Source: an uncultured Rhodopila sp. (lineage in GTDB: Bacteria; Pseudomonadota; Alphaproteobacteria; Acetobacterales; Acetobacteraceae). Taken from it: a stretch of DNA of 64,000 bases. Of this stretch, positions 26,227 through 35,991 are shown piece by piece (the first letter of the stretch is position 1; the number at the start of each line of letters is the position of its first letter). The notes below the pieces were generated by a model that worked only from the letters and a program-made list of their open reading frames with translations, was not told where the DNA came from and made no database searches. Made by a program: the position numbers and the translations under genes. The stretch lies in assembly GCA_903932145.1 (NCBI GenBank), contig CAIZFE010000042.1, positions 62,001-126,000 on the forward strand. The letters run 5' to 3'.

Positions 26227-26496
26227 CTACGCCGCCTCGTCGGGCGCGTCCAGCCTGTCATCATCGCGCATTTCGCCCGGCGTGCCGAGACGCATCAGCA
26301 GCGCCTTGGCGCGAGCGGGCGTCGTGCGAGTGCCTCGGGCGGAGAAATACCGCGCTGCCTCGGAGGTGGCGCCGACGCGGGCGGCGATGGCCGTCGCCAC
26401 GAAAAGGTTGAGGCTGACACCGGAAACCTCCGCCTGGCGCGTGGCGGCGTCCTTGAGGTCCTTCGGTAGGCGAAGCTGAATTTTCGCGTTGCTCAT
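26227..26496 (-). CDS. Arc/HicB-type ribbon-helix-helix protein
   Basis: An 89-residue protein starting MSNAKIQLRLPKDLKDAATR, a clear ribbon-helix-helix strand and first helix, then GVSLNLFVATAIAARVGA, the second helix. The tail is acidic. The ATG at 26496 is chosen because the fold begins there; the frame is open further upstream without support. No toxin partner is seen in the 440 bp upstream. It may be an orphan antitoxin or DNA-binding regulator. Confidence 0.65.
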   Translation of the reverse strand: MSNAKIQLRLPKDLKDAATRQAEVSGVSLNLFVATAIAARVGATSEAARYFSARGTRTTPARAKALLMRLGTPGEMRDDDRLDAPDEAA

Positions 26497-26936
26497 TGTC
26501 TTAGCCTTCGTACCAAAGGGTCCTGGCCGCATAGGCATGGCACCCGTGTAGGCAGAGCGCCGCCAGTGGGTGCTGACATGGTATTCCAAGAACATGGGCA
26601 GGTCATCGCGCATCTCCGCGGCGCGAATTGCCGGCGCCCATCAATGCGCATTCCGGGACACAATTCTGCTTTATCAGAGCGCCGTCAGACTGTCCGGAGC
26701 CCTACGGGCGACACGTTCCTGGACCTTCGCACGGGGGTTCGCTAATCCGGGCTATGGCAAAGCGCCCGCCTCCGGCTAAACCAGCCCCCACGGGAACCGC
26801 TGGGGTACCGCCGCGCTCCACGAAATGATTATAGAGACCTTCCAGGAAGCGATCGCCCCAACAACCAGGGCCGCGATGAGCATCCAACCCGCCCGGCGAA
26901 GCATGCGACCCAGTCCATACCATCGATTTGGCTGGC
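26497..26936. other. Gene-poor stretch
   Basis: Several short overlapping frames are present, but none has a recognisable fold or a good start. It separates the RHH gene from the hypothetical gene ending at 26937. Confidence 0.4.
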
Positions 26937-27665
26937 TCACTCCGCCCTGCCGGGATTTTCGCGACGGTTCGCCGGCAAGTCCCGAGCGGCCAAAGGCGAT
27001 CCGGCCATCGCGGCGCGCAAAGCCTTGCGCAGACCCGGTTTACCCGACTCTTTGGACCCCCGCTTCCAGGGCTGCGTGCTCAACCAAGTCTCAAAAGCCA
27101 CATCCTGAGAATCCATCTCATTTTCAGAGACGTTTTCTTCGATCTTCTGGTCCACTTCCGCTGCCGGGGCCTCGACCCGCGCCGCTTCAGGCCGCACCGC
27201 CTCCGGCGGTCCGGCATCCGGATCAGCCACCGCCAACATAGACCGCTCGGTTATATGCTGAGTCCATGAATCCTGGTTCGCCGCGCCCTCTATCGCCTCC
27301 CGCCTACGGCGCAATGCCTGCACCCGCATCAGGCGGCCATGCACGGACAGCGACGTTCGCACCATCGATCCGTACTGCGCGTTCAACCGCAACACCAACT
27401 CGATATCGTCGGCGTTCTCACGGACCAGCCGCAGCATCGCTTCGGCCTGGGCGCGGGCGGCGATGCAGTGGGCGGCAAGATCAATCTCATCCGCATTAAC
27501 CGGCAGCAGCGCAGCCACCTTGGCGATGGCGGCATGGTTTCTGGCACGCAGCGCCGCGGGCGAGTCATCCAGCGGCGGCGGCAACAGGTCGGTGAGGGTA
27601 TAGACGAGTTGATGATACAGGCGCCTGGACAGATCGATGGCCGGCGGCGGGGGCATGGTTTCCAT
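26937..27665 (-). CDS. Hypothetical protein, helical with acidic linker
   Basis: A 242-residue protein not recognised as a known family. The first 125 residues are helix-rich (LSRRLYHQLVYTLTDLLPPP, AARAQAEAMLRLVRENADDIELVL, SLSVHGRLMRVQALRRRR). An acidic Glu/Ala/Pro linker (about 145-195) follows, then a basic C-terminus (WKRGSKESGKPGLRKALRAAM). The order of a helical domain, an acidic linker and a basic tail suggests a nucleic-acid or protein adaptor, but no function is assigned. Confidence 0.55.
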   Translation of the reverse strand: METMPPPPAIDLSRRLYHQLVYTLTDLLPPPLDDSPAALRARNHAAIAKVAALLPVNADEIDLAAHCIAARAQAEAMLRLVRENADDIELVLRLNAQYGSMVRTSLSVHGRLMRVQALRRRREAIEGAANQDSWTQHITERSMLAVADPDAGPPEAVRPEAARVEAPAAEVDQKIEENVSENEMDSQDVAFETWLSTQPWKRGSKESGKPGLRKALRAAMAGSPLAARDLPANRRENPGRAE

Positions 27666-27838
27666 TCGCGGAATGCTATCTTATTGTAGGAAATAAGTCA
27701 ATATTTGTCGCTGCTGTTCTGTGCGGCTGATTGGGACAAGGCCCTCCGCGTCATCCCGGGAGTGGCTCCGCTCCGCTTTGGCTGCCGCGCGTTGCGTCCA
27801 GCCACCGAGGCCGAAATCGAAAACGGCAGTCCGATCGA

Positions 27839-28192
27839 TCAGGGGCGATGCGCCTTATCATCGCCGCCGGGGACTGATGGCGATAGCGGCATAACGATAA
27901 CCTGCGGCTGGAACTGCCTTGCGGCCGTTATTGAAGTGGTTATCGCTGATGTTTGGGCCGCGCTTTCAACGCGCATCGCTCTGAACTCCTCGGCGATCCG
28001 CCCGGGAATGGCGTCCACTCGCGTGCCCACACCGTTGATCTGGGCACTCAAGCTGTTGATTGAAAATATGCCAATTGTGAGAATGACACCCAAGGCACCC
28101 ATCATGACGCCCACCGCCGCAAGCACCAGTTGGGGAACGGATCTAAATCCGTCCAAAAAGCCCTCGACCTTTGTCAAACGATCTTCGATCAT
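27839..28192 (-). CDS. Small membrane protein with coiled-coil
   Basis: A 117-residue protein. Amphipathic MIEDRLTKVEGFLDGF is followed by one strong membrane segment (about residues 20-45, LVLAAVGVMMGALGVILTIGIF), then SLSAQINGVGTRVDAIPGRI, a likely coiled coil, and a Pro-rich end. It resembles small phage- or mobile-element-associated membrane proteins in layout only. No partner gene is apparent. Confidence 0.5.
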   Translation of the reverse strand: MIEDRLTKVEGFLDGFRSVPQLVLAAVGVMMGALGVILTIGIFSINSLSAQINGVGTRVDAIPGRIAEEFRAMRVESAAQTSAITTSITAARQFQPQVIVMPLSPSVPGGDDKAHRP

Positions 28193-28288
28193 CGGCTTAG
28201 CTTGGGATGCTTTAAGATCAGTATCAAGGTATAAGCTTGCCGGGGAGGACCATGATACGCGAGGGGCGACGATGCAACAGCGATATCA

Positions 28289-28636
28289 TCACCCTTGTGG
28301 GGCCATGGGATTGTTTCGGCATTCCACTATAGCGCCCACCGCAAGGCGTCCTCGAAACTGGCTGAATGTCGGGAGCTGCGCCACTCTCCTCGGGGCTTCA
28401 CGTCTGCAAGGATGACGCCTTTCGGGTGTGTTTCCGCAAATCCGCGTCTCGTGCACGCCATCGTAATATACCAAGGTCGTTATTACCGATTCGTGCGACG
28501 GAGCCCTTGCCGCCCGGGGCCATTCGTCGTCCACCGGCCATCGTTCTGGCATTGAGGTGCCGGCAGCATGATTCTCCATGCCCCGCAGCTTGTCTAAAAA
28601 GCGACCCGGCGCCTTCACAACCATCTGACGGTTCAT
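28289..28636 (-). CDS. Candidate 115-aa hypothetical protein
   Basis: Begins MNRQMVVKAPGRFLDKLRGM and overlaps the 43-aa frame by 4 bp. It contains ERWPVDDEWPRAARAP and a Cys/Arg-rich end (CGNTPERRHPCRREAPRR). No family is recognised and the coding look is weak; the tandem start-stop overlap is the main support. Confidence 0.22.
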   Translation of the reverse strand: MNRQMVVKAPGRFLDKLRGMENHAAGTSMPERWPVDDEWPRAARAPSHESVITTLVYYDGVHETRICGNTPERRHPCRREAPRRVAQLPTFSQFRGRLAVGAIVECRNNPMAPQG

Positions 28637-28764
28637 CCAGGCTGCTCCCATAGGGTCCCCGTCCCGACGAGAATGATCGCGCCGAAGATGATATCTTGCG
28701 CCATAGATAACGAGCGACCGAAAGCCACACGCAAAACGAAGATGTAGTACCGAAATATCCCCAT
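28633..28764 (-). CDS. Candidate 43-aa membrane peptide
   Basis: Reads MGIFRYYIFVLRVAFG, then SMAQDIIFGAIILVGTGTLW, so one plausible membrane segment at about residues 24-40. Its stop overlaps the next frame by 4 bp (ATGA), an operon-like arrangement. No clear ribosome-binding site. It could be chance or the remnant of a membrane gene. Confidence 0.25.
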   Translation of the reverse strand: MGIFRYYIFVLRVAFGRSLSMAQDIIFGAIILVGTGTLWEQPG

Positions 28765-28941
28765 TCAGACCATCCGGTGTGGATTTCAAACCTACTACCA
28801 TAGGTTGATCCAAGTCGCGATGTATGAGGTCTATGTTTCACCGATCTATCCGACCGATGATGTGGGATTGACCCGGCGCCGATACCCTTCCGCCCTGGCG
28901 GCGGTTGCTACCCTCATCCCCAAAAATCCCCATCATCCCGC

Positions 28942-28986
28942 TTGACTCTCCGTCTCGCCTTCCCCAATGTAAATGTGTCTTACATT
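28942..28986 (+). promoter_or_regulatory. Promoter with 7-bp dyad before the DUF2852 gene
   Basis: TTGACT at 28942-28947 looks like a -35 element. About 20 bp later AATGTAA (28966-28972) and TTACATT (28980-28986) form a perfect dyad with a 7-nt spacer that overlaps the expected -10 region. The placement suggests a repressor operator. The binding protein is not known. Confidence 0.45.
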
Positions 28987-29001
28987 CACATGAGGCCCTC
29001 G

Positions 29002-29571
29002 ATGATGAGCGCTGCCAACCAAGACGCCTACGGCTCTCGCGGCTGGAACCAGGGACCATGGGGCAACCCCCAAGGCTCCCAGTGGCAACAGCCAAACGGA
29101 GCCGGCAACCCGCAATGGGCCAACCAGCCCTGGGCAGGCCCGCCATTCTGGCACCCGGCCGGCCTCAGCCGCCCGGCCGCCATCGCCTTCACCGTCCTCG
29201 GCTTCATCTTCTGGTGGCCGGTCGGACTCGCTTTACTCATTTACATGATTGGGAGTGGACGCATGGGATGCTTCGGAGGGCGCCGCCGCCGAGCGATGTA
29301 TCAGCAAACGGGCCAGGACGCCGGTCCCTGGGCCGGCTGGGCGAATTGGGCCTGCGGCTCGTCCGACCGGTCGACACCGACCTCGGGCAACCGGGCCTTC
29401 GACGAATATAAATCCGAAACCCTCCGCCGCATGGAAGAGGACCAGAAAGAATTCGGCGCCTTCCTCGAACGCCTCCGCTTCGCCAAGGACAAGGCCGAGT
29501 TCGACCAGTTCATGGCCGAACGCCGCGCCCGGCCGCCCGCGCCGCCCACCAACGACCAGCCGGCGGGATAA
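29002..29571 (+). CDS. DUF2852 membrane protein
   Basis: An alphaproteobacterial protein of unknown function, 189 residues from the chosen start. A Gln/Asn/Trp/Gly-rich N-terminus (about 1-50) precedes the DUF2852 core: HPAGLSRPAAIAFTVLGFIF then WWPVGLALLIYMIGSGRM. The conserved C-terminus is FDEYKSETLRRMEEDQKEFG, FLERLRFAKDKAEFDQFMAER. The ATG at 29002 is chosen because GAGG lies six bases upstream and because earlier in-frame starts fall on the promoter dyad. It is monocistronic as far as can be seen. Confidence 0.8.
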   Translation: MMSAANQDAYGSRGWNQGPWGNPQGSQWQQPNGAGNPQWANQPWAGPPFWHPAGLSRPAAIAFTVLGFIFWWPVGLALLIYMIGSGRMGCFGGRRRRAMYQQTGQDAGPWAGWANWACGSSDRSTPTSGNRAFDEYKSETLRRMEEDQKEFGAFLERLRFAKDKAEFDQFMAERRARPPAPPTNDQPAG

Positions 29572-29839
29572 GAAAATCCTGCACGTTGATTGATTCTGGT
29601 CAATTTGCCTGAACCACGATCGGCTTACACGCCTCTGATGCGTCACGCGGCCTTAACCGGTTGGGTGGCGCATCTTTTTGCGTCGAATACTGGTAGGTAG
29701 CCCTTTTTTGCCATCTATGCGTGACCATGGGACGCCCGGACATGCGGTGGAAGCAACCCAGCGGAAGCGCAAAGGGGCTTTCCGCCGGGGTTTGGCTTCT
29801 CTAAGAGGCGCGACAAGGACAGCTAAGGGACCGTAATAA

Positions 29840-32728
29840 ATGGCGGGTATGGATATTCTGGCGTCTGCCTTCAGCGGCGCCAACGCGGCCTTCCTGGCCG
29901 ATCTTTATGCGCGGTGGGCCGGCGATCCGTCCTCCGTCGATGCCAGTTTCGCGGACCTGTTCGGCGCGATGAACGAAGAAGCGCGCGCGGTGCTGGAAGA
30001 CGCCAGCGGCGCCTCCTGGGCGCCTCGCCCCGGCTTCAATGACGACGCGGCCCCTGCCGCCAAACCCGTGGCTACCCCGGCCGCTGGCGCAAAAGCGGCA
30101 CAAGGCGGTCTGGCAGCGGATCAGGTGCGCGCCGCCACCATTGCCTCGCTGCGGGCGCTGATGCTCATCCGCTCCTACCGGGTGCGCGGGCATCTCGAGG
30201 CGAAGCTCGATCCGCTCGGCCTGACCAAACCGGCGCCGCACGCCGAGCTTGACCCGAAGTCGTACGGATTCACCGACGCCGACCTCGATAAGCCGATCTT
30301 CATCGATTACGTGCTCGGGCTGGAAACCGCCACGCTGCGTGAAATCATGCACATCCTGCGGCAGACCTACTGCGGTCCGATCGGCATTGAGTTCATGCAC
30401 ATCCAGGACCCCGACCAGAAGTCCTGGCTACAGCGCCGGGTTGAGGGCGCCCCGTGGCTGACCGCCCTGTCGGCCGATGAAAAGCGCACTGTCCTGCACC
30501 GGCTGACCGAGGCCGAGGGCTTCGAGGCGTTCTGTCAGAAGCGCTATGTCACCACCAAGCGGTTCGGCCTGGAAGGTGGCGAGATGACCATCCCGGCCTT
30601 GCACGCGATCATCGAAACCGCCGCCGCCGAGGGCGTGGTGGAAGTCGCGATCGGCATGCCGCATCGCGGGCGGCTGAACACGTTGGTGAATATCGTTAAG
30701 AAGCCGCTGACGGCGTTGTTCAGCGAATTCGGGGGCGAAAGCTTCAAGCCGGACGACGTCCAGGGCTCCGGCGACGTGAAATACCACCTTGGCACGTCCA
30801 CCGACGTCGAGATCGCAGGCCACAGCGTCCATTTGTCGCTGCAGCCGAACCCGTCCCATCTGGAGGCGGTCGATCCCGTCGTCATCGGGAAAGTCCGCGC
30901 GCGGCAAGATGCGGCAGGCGACACCAAGAAGCGCGGCTCGGTCATGGCGATCCTGATGCACGGCGACGCGGCGTTTGCCGGCCAGGGTCTGGTGTACGAG
31001 ACGCTGGCGATGAGCCAACTGATTGGCTACCGCACCGGCGGCACCATTCACTTAATCGTGAACAACCAGATCGGCTTCACCACGGTTCCGGCCCACGCCT
31101 ACTCCGGTCTGTATTGCACCGACGTCGCCAAATCGATCCAGGCGCCAATCCTGCACGTCAACGGCGACGACCCGGAAGCGGTGATCTTCTGTGCCCGCAT
31201 GGCCGCCGAATACCGCATGAAATTCGCCGCCGACATCATCCTGGACATCGTCTGCTACCGCCGTCACGGCCATAACGAGACGGACGAGCCGGCGTTCACG
31301 CAGCCGCTGATGTATAAGGCGATTGGCGGTCTGAAGACGACCCGCACACTGTATGCCGAGAAGCTGGCGGCCGAGGGTGCCGTTTCGGCAGCCGACTCGA
31401 AAGCGATGTTGGACGACTTCACCAAGACTTTGGAAGACGCCAACGCGGCGGCCAAATCCTACAAGCCGAATAAGGCCGACTGGCTGGAAGGCCATTGGTC
31501 CGGCTTCCATCCCCCCGAACGGGAGGACATGCCGCATGTCGAGGAAGACACCGCGGTGTCCCTCGAAATCCTGAAGCTGGTCGGTGCGGCCCTCTCGAAG
31601 GTGCCGGACGGTTTCAACGTCAACTCCAAGATCGCCCGCCAGTTGGAAGCCAAGAAGACGGCGATCGACGCCGGCGAGGGCATCGACTGGGCGACCGGCG
31701 AAGCATTGGCGTTCGGCACTCTGTTGGTGGAAGGCAGCCGCATCCGTCTGTCCGGTGAGGACGTGCAGCGCGGCACGTTCAGCCAGCGCCACGCGGTGCT
31801 GATCGACCAGGTGAACCAGAATGAATACACCCCGATCAACAACATCGCCCCCGATCAGGCAAAGATCGAGCTGTACAACTCGCTGTTGTCGGAAGCCGGC
31901 GTGCTGGGCTTCGACTATGGCTACTCGCTCGCCGATCCGCGCACGCTGGTGCTGTGGGAAGCCCAGTTCGGCGATTTCGCCAACGGCGCCCAGGTCATTA
32001 TCGACCAGTTCATCGCCAGCGGTGAAACGAAGTGGCTGCGCATGTCCGGTCTGGTGATGCTGCTGCCGCATGGCTACGAAGGCCAGGGACCGGAGCATTC
32101 CTCGGCTCGGATTGAGCGCTATCTGCAGATGTGCGCCGAACGGAACATGTGGATCTGCAATTTGACAACGCCGGCGAATTACTTCCATGCGCTGCGCCGC
32201 CAGTTGCACCGCAATTTCCGCAAGCCGCTGGTCGTGTTTGAGCCGAAGTCGCTGCTGCGCCACAAGCTGGCGGTCTCGCCGCTGGCCGATTTCGCCGACG
32301 GCACGCGGTTCCAATACGTGATCCCGGAAATCGATGCGATCAATTCGCCGGAGAAGGTGCGCCGCGTCACGATCTGCACCGGCAAGGTTTACTACGACCT
32401 GCTGCAGGAACGGCGGTCGAAGAACATCACCGACGTCGCCATCATCCGCCTGGAACAGATGTATCCGTTCCCGGAAAACACGCTCGGCCGAGTCCTCGCC
32501 CCCTACGTCAATGCCGACGTGGTCTGGTGTCAGGAAGAACCCGAGAACATGGGCGCGTGGAGCTTCGTCGATCGCCAGATCGAGAAAGTGCTCGGCCGTC
32601 TGGACATGAAAGTCCGCCGCCCGGTCTATGTGGGCCGTGAAGCCGCCGCCAGCCCGGCGACCGGCCTTGCGAAAACCCACATGGCGCAACAATCGCGGCT
32701 GGTTTCCACCGTCCTCGGGATCGGCTAG
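29840..32728 (+). CDS. sucA: 2-oxoglutarate dehydrogenase E1
   Basis: Thiamine-diphosphate decarboxylase of the oxoglutarate dehydrogenase complex, 962 residues. The N-terminus has the lipoyl-E2 contact segment (SGANAAFLADLYARWAGDPS). ThDP-site motifs include VEVAIGMPHRGRLN, KYHLGTS, NPSHLEAVDPVV and NNQIGFTT, and the Mg site VNGDDPEAV with the catalytic-loop RRHGHNETDEP. The transketolase-like C-terminal domain is complete (LLPHGYEGQGPEHSSARIER). First gene of sucA-sucB-lpd. The 268 bp upstream should hold the promoter. Confidence 0.98.
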   Translation: MAGMDILASAFSGANAAFLADLYARWAGDPSSVDASFADLFGAMNEEARAVLEDASGASWAPRPGFNDDAAPAAKPVATPAAGAKAAQGGLAADQVRAATIASLRALMLIRSYRVRGHLEAKLDPLGLTKPAPHAELDPKSYGFTDADLDKPIFIDYVLGLETATLREIMHILRQTYCGPIGIEFMHIQDPDQKSWLQRRVEGAPWLTALSADEKRTVLHRLTEAEGFEAFCQKRYVTTKRFGLEGGEMTIPALHAIIETAAAEGVVEVAIGMPHRGRLNTLVNIVKKPLTALFSEFGGESFKPDDVQGSGDVKYHLGTSTDVEIAGHSVHLSLQPNPSHLEAVDPVVIGKVRARQDAAGDTKKRGSVMAILMHGDAAFAGQGLVYETLAMSQLIGYRTGGTIHLIVNNQIGFTTVPAHAYSGLYCTDVAKSIQAPILHVNGDDPEAVIFCARMAAEYRMKFAADIILDIVCYRRHGHNETDEPAFTQPLMYKAIGGLKTTRTLYAEKLAAEGAVSAADSKAMLDDFTKTLEDANAAAKSYKPNKADWLEGHWSGFHPPEREDMPHVEEDTAVSLEILKLVGAALSKVPDGFNVNSKIARQLEAKKTAIDAGEGIDWATGEALAFGTLLVEGSRIRLSGEDVQRGTFSQRHAVLIDQVNQNEYTPINNIAPDQAKIELYNSLLSEAGVLGFDYGYSLADPRTLVLWEAQFGDFANGAQVIIDQFIASGETKWLRMSGLVMLLPHGYEGQGPEHSSARIERYLQMCAERNMWICNLTTPANYFHALRRQLHRNFRKPLVVFEPKSLLRHKLAVSPLADFADGTRFQYVIPEIDAINSPEKVRRVTICTGKVYYDLLQERRSKNITDVAIIRLEQMYPFPENTLGRVLAPYVNADVVWCQEEPENMGAWSFVDRQIEKVLGRLDMKVRRPVYVGREAAASPATGLAKTHMAQQSRLVSTVLGIG

Positions 32729-32782
32729 ACCGCCCTCGTATTGACTGCCTTCGCCTTTTACTGACTTTGGAGACACATCGCC

Positions 32783-34018
32783 GTGGCGACTGAAATCGTA
32801 GTGCCCACCCTGGGCGAGAGCGTCACAACCGCCACGGTTGCCCGCTGGATCAAGCAACTCGGTGACACCGTTGCGGCTGATGAGCCGCTGGTCGAACTGG
32901 AAACCGACAAGGTGACGGTCGAGGTCAACGCGACCGCCGCCGGCGTGCTGTCCTCCATCGTCGTCCCGGAAGGCACCGAGGTCGATGTCGGCGCGGTGCT
33001 GTGCCTGATCGATGCCGCTGGTGCCGTCGCTGCCCCTTCGAAGCCGGTGGAGGCGCGTCCCGCCGCGAACCCGCTCGCTGGTGTGAACCCGCCGCCGCGT
33101 CAGCTTGGCCCGGTGTCACGCCCCGCTGCTGTCCCGCATGCGCCGCTGCCCGCCGCCGCCAAGATGATCGCGGAAAGCGCGGTGTCGGCCGATGCCATCG
33201 GCGCCGGGACCGGCAAGGACGGCCGCATCACCAAGGGCGATGTGATCGATTTCCTGAACCGCCCCGCTCCGGTTGCTGCTCCGGCACCCGCCGCCAAGGC
33301 GCCGCGCCAGGATCAGCCACGCGAGGAACGGGTGAAGATGACCCGCCTGCGCCGCACGATCGCGCTGCGCCTGAAGGAAGCCCAGAACAACGCCGCCATG
33401 CTGACCACCTTTAACGAGGTGGATATGACGGCGATCATGGCGCTGCGCACCGAATACCGCGATGCATTCGAGAAGAAGCACAAGGGCGTGCGCCTCGGCT
33501 TCATGAGCGTGTTCGTCCGCGCCTGCTGCGTCGCGCTGAAAGAGTTCCCGGCGGTCAATGCCGAGATCGACGGCGACGACGTGGTTTACAAGAATTTTGT
33601 GAATATGGGCATCGCCGTGGGCGGGCCGTCCGGCCTGGTCGTGCCGGTGATCCGCGATTGCGACCAGCTTGGCTTCGCCGGGATCGAGAGCGCGATTTCC
33701 AACTACGGCAAGCGCGCCCGTGATGGCGGCATGAAGCTGGACGACCTGACCGGCGGCACCTTCAGCATCACCAACGGCGGCGTTTACGGCTCGCTGATGT
33801 CCACGCCGATCCTGAACCCGCCGCAATCGGCCATTCTGGGCATGCACAAGATCCAGGACCGTCCGATGGCCATCGCCGGCAAGGTTGAGATCCGGCCGAT
33901 GATGTATCTCGCGCTGTCCTATGATCACCGCATCGTCGATGGCAAAGAGGCGGTGTCGTTCCTGGTGCGCGTCAAGGAAGGCGTCGAAGACCCCCGCCGG
34001 CTGCTGCTGGATCTCTGA
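32783..34018 (+). CDS. sucB: Dihydrolipoamide succinyltransferase E2
   Basis: Core acyltransferase of oxoglutarate dehydrogenase, 411 residues. One lipoyl domain has the modified lysine in [10 protein letters not shown] (K43). A Pro/Ala linker is followed by the peripheral-subunit-binding domain ([32 protein letters not shown]). The catalytic domain ends with [17 protein letters not shown], the active His near residue 382. It starts with GTG 54 bp after sucA. Confidence 0.97.
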   Translation: MATEIVVPTLGESVTTATVARWIKQLGDTVAADEPLVELETDKVTVEVNATAAGVLSSIVVPEGTEVDVGAVLCLIDAAGAVAAPSKPVEARPAANPLAGVNPPPRQLGPVSRPAAVPHAPLPAAAKMIAESAVSADAIGAGTGKDGRITKGDVIDFLNRPAPVAAPAPAAKAPRQDQPREERVKMTRLRRTIALRLKEAQNNAAMLTTFNEVDMTAIMALRTEYRDAFEKKHKGVRLGFMSVFVRACCVALKEFPAVNAEIDGDDVVYKNFVNMGIAVGGPSGLVVPVIRDCDQLGFAGIESAISNYGKRARDGGMKLDDLTGGTFSITNGGVYGSLMSTPILNPPQSAILGMHKIQDRPMAIAGKVEIRPMMYLALSYDHRIVDGKEAVSFLVRVKEGVEDPRRLLLDL

Positions 34019-34071
34019 TAGCGGCGCCGGGATGTCAGGCCAGCAAACATCCGGAACGGCTGGGCATTCGC

Positions 34072-34302
34072 TCAGCCGTCCTGATGGGCCTCAATGTCCC
34101 GGACCCGATTGGCGAGTCGGCTATGTTGGGCATGCATGGCCCGCACTCCCGTCAGCAATGCGGCCATCGTCCCGTCCTGGCGCATGGCGATCGCGGTTAA
34201 CACCGCGAGGTCATCGCGGAGCGTACCCATTTCCGAGAGAAGTTGTCGCTGTTGGCGTGCCAGCAGCGACAGGTCGGGACTGTCATCGCTCATGCATTTC
34301 AT
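34072..34302 (-). CDS. Small helical hypothetical protein antisense within the odh operon
   Basis: A 76-residue protein on the minus strand between sucB and lpd, both plus strand. It reads SPDLSLLARQQRQLLSEMGT, LRDDLAVLTAIAMRQDG, AMHAQHSRLANRVRDIE, a continuous amphipathic helix or coiled coil. Starts at 34302 or 34293 are both possible. Codon pattern and uninterrupted heptads favour a real gene. No family is recognised. Confidence 0.5.
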   Translation of the reverse strand: MKCMSDDSPDLSLLARQQRQLLSEMGTLRDDLAVLTAIAMRQDGTMAALLTGVRAMHAQHSRLANRVRDIEAHQDG

Positions 34303-34398
34303 TCCTGCGCCCAGGCTACTGTTTTTATTCCGCCCGAGCGAGCTTTTTGCGGCGCCAGGGCGCTGACCGGGCGGATCGCCCTGAACTTCGAGGACTGA

Positions 34399-35790
34399 AT
34401 GAGTGATTCCTTCGACGTCATCGTCATTGGCTCCGGCCCCGGCGGCTATGTGTGCGCCATCCGAGCGGCGCAACTCGGCCTGAAGGTCGCGTGCGTTGAG
34501 AAACGCGCGACGCTGGGCGGGACCTGCCTGAACGTCGGCTGCATCCCCTCAAAGGCGCTACTGCAATCGTCCGAGGAATTCCACAAGGCGGTGCACGCCC
34601 TGAAGGATCACGGCGTTCTGGTCGGCGACGTGAAGCTGGATCTGGCGCGCATGCAGGCGCGCAAGGGCGAAGTCGTCGGCGCCAACACCAAAGGCGTCGA
34701 GTTCCTGTTCCGCAAGAACAAGGTCACCTGGCTGAAGGGCACCGGCCGTATCACTACGCCCGGGTCCGTCGATGTCGATGGCACCGCCTACGCGGCCAAG
34801 GCGATCATCATCGCGACCGGCAGCGACAGCGTGCCACTGCCCGGCGTGACCGTCGATGAAAAGCAGATCGTGACGTCCACCGGCGCGCTGGAACTGGAGT
34901 CCGTTCCGGGACATCTGGTCGTGGTCGGTGGAGGCGTCATCGGCCTTGAACTCGGCAGCGTCTGGAAGCGGCTGGGTGCCGAGGTCACCGTGGTTGAATT
35001 CCTCGACCGGATCGTGCCGGGCATGGATACCGAGATCGCCACGGCGTTCCAACGCATCCTGCAAAAGCAGGGTATCAAGTTCCGGTTGGCCACCAAGGTC
35101 ACGGGCGCGACGGCCGGTGCAGATAGCGTCAGCCTGACGGTGGAACCCGTCAAGGGCGGCGCGGCCGAGACGCTGAACGCGGATATCGTCCTGGTTGCGA
35201 TTGGCCGGCGTCCCTACACCGAAGGTCTCGGCCTGGAAGCGGTGGGCGTCGAGCTGGACGAGCGCAAACGGGTGAAGGTCGATGCCCATTGGGCGACCAA
35301 CGTCCCAGGCATCTATGCGATTGGCGACGTGATCGCCGGCCCGATGCTGGCGCACAAGGCCGAGGACGAGGGCGTCGCCCTGGCGGAAATCCTTGCCGGC
35401 CAGGCGGGGCATGTGAATTATGGCGCAATTCCGGGTGTGGTTTACACGTGGCCGGAAGTCGCCTCGGTCGGCCAGACCGAGGAAGAACTAAAGACTGCCG
35501 GCATCGCCTACACGGTTGGAAAATTCCCGTTCACCGCTAACGGGCGGGCGCGGGCGATGGGCGATGTGGACGGGTTCGTCAAGATTCTGGCGGACAAGGC
35601 GACCGACCGTCTGCTCGGTGCCCATATTCTGGGCCCGGACGCGGGCACGCTGATCGCCGAACTGACCACGGCGATCGAATTCGGTGCCTCAGCCGAGGAT
35701 GTGGCGCGGATTTGCCATGCCCATCCGACGTTGAGCGAGGCGGTCAAGGAAGCCGCGCTGGCGGTGGATGGCCGGGCGCTGCATATTTAA
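34399..35790 (+). CDS. lpd: Dihydrolipoamide dehydrogenase E3
   Basis: FAD/NAD disulfide oxidoreductase that reoxidises lipoamide, 463 residues. FAD motif [19 protein letters not shown], redox disulfide [11 protein letters not shown] (C43, C48), NAD motif [15 protein letters not shown], second FAD motif [22 protein letters not shown], and the catalytic HAHPTLSE (H442, E447) are all present. It closes the odh operon; a REP-type element follows 52 bp after the stop. Confidence 0.97.
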   Translation: MSDSFDVIVIGSGPGGYVCAIRAAQLGLKVACVEKRATLGGTCLNVGCIPSKALLQSSEEFHKAVHALKDHGVLVGDVKLDLARMQARKGEVVGANTKGVEFLFRKNKVTWLKGTGRITTPGSVDVDGTAYAAKAIIIATGSDSVPLPGVTVDEKQIVTSTGALELESVPGHLVVVGGGVIGLELGSVWKRLGAEVTVVEFLDRIVPGMDTEIATAFQRILQKQGIKFRLATKVTGATAGADSVSLTVEPVKGGAAETLNADIVLVAIGRRPYTEGLGLEAVGVELDERKRVKVDAHWATNVPGIYAIGDVIAGPMLAHKAEDEGVALAEILAGQAGHVNYGAIPGVVYTWPEVASVGQTEEELKTAGIAYTVGKFPFTANGRARAMGDVDGFVKILADKATDRLLGAHILGPDAGTLIAELTTAIEFGASAEDVARICHAHPTLSEAVKEAALAVDGRALHI

Positions 35791-35842
35791 CGGCTGACGG
35801 TTTGGTTCGGGTTCAAGAGTGGCCGTTGCGACCGACTGTCAC

Positions 35843-35904
35843 TCATGGCCCGGCTTGTGCGGGCCAACTATCTCGGCAGGGCGCCGGGACAAGCCGGGTC
35901 ATGA
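35843..35904. repeat. REP-type element downstream of lpd
   Basis: TCATGGCCCGGCTTGTGCGG (35843-35862) faces an imperfect inverse copy ending GGGACAAGCCGGGTCATGA (to 35904) around a short loop. Same family as the elements at 9793 and 60733. Confidence 0.8.
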
Positions 35905-35991
35905 CGAACGAGGATTAGGGCGGAAACGGAGCCGCCCGACGGCTTGATCCCAACGGTGCTATCCAGGCCATAACGGGAAAGGCAGTTCGGT

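Larger units (their letters stand above)
28193..28941. other. 750-bp stretch with no firm gene
   Basis: No frame gives a recognised protein. Two overlapping minus-strand frames (entered separately, low confidence) are the only candidates worth noting. Base composition is less GC-rich than in the flanking genes, which may mark decayed or acquired sequence. Confidence 0.4.

Noticed and set aside
31052-32857. 601-aa minus-strand frame opposite sucA
   Set aside because: Antisense shadow of a strongly conserved gene in high-GC DNA; no family motif.
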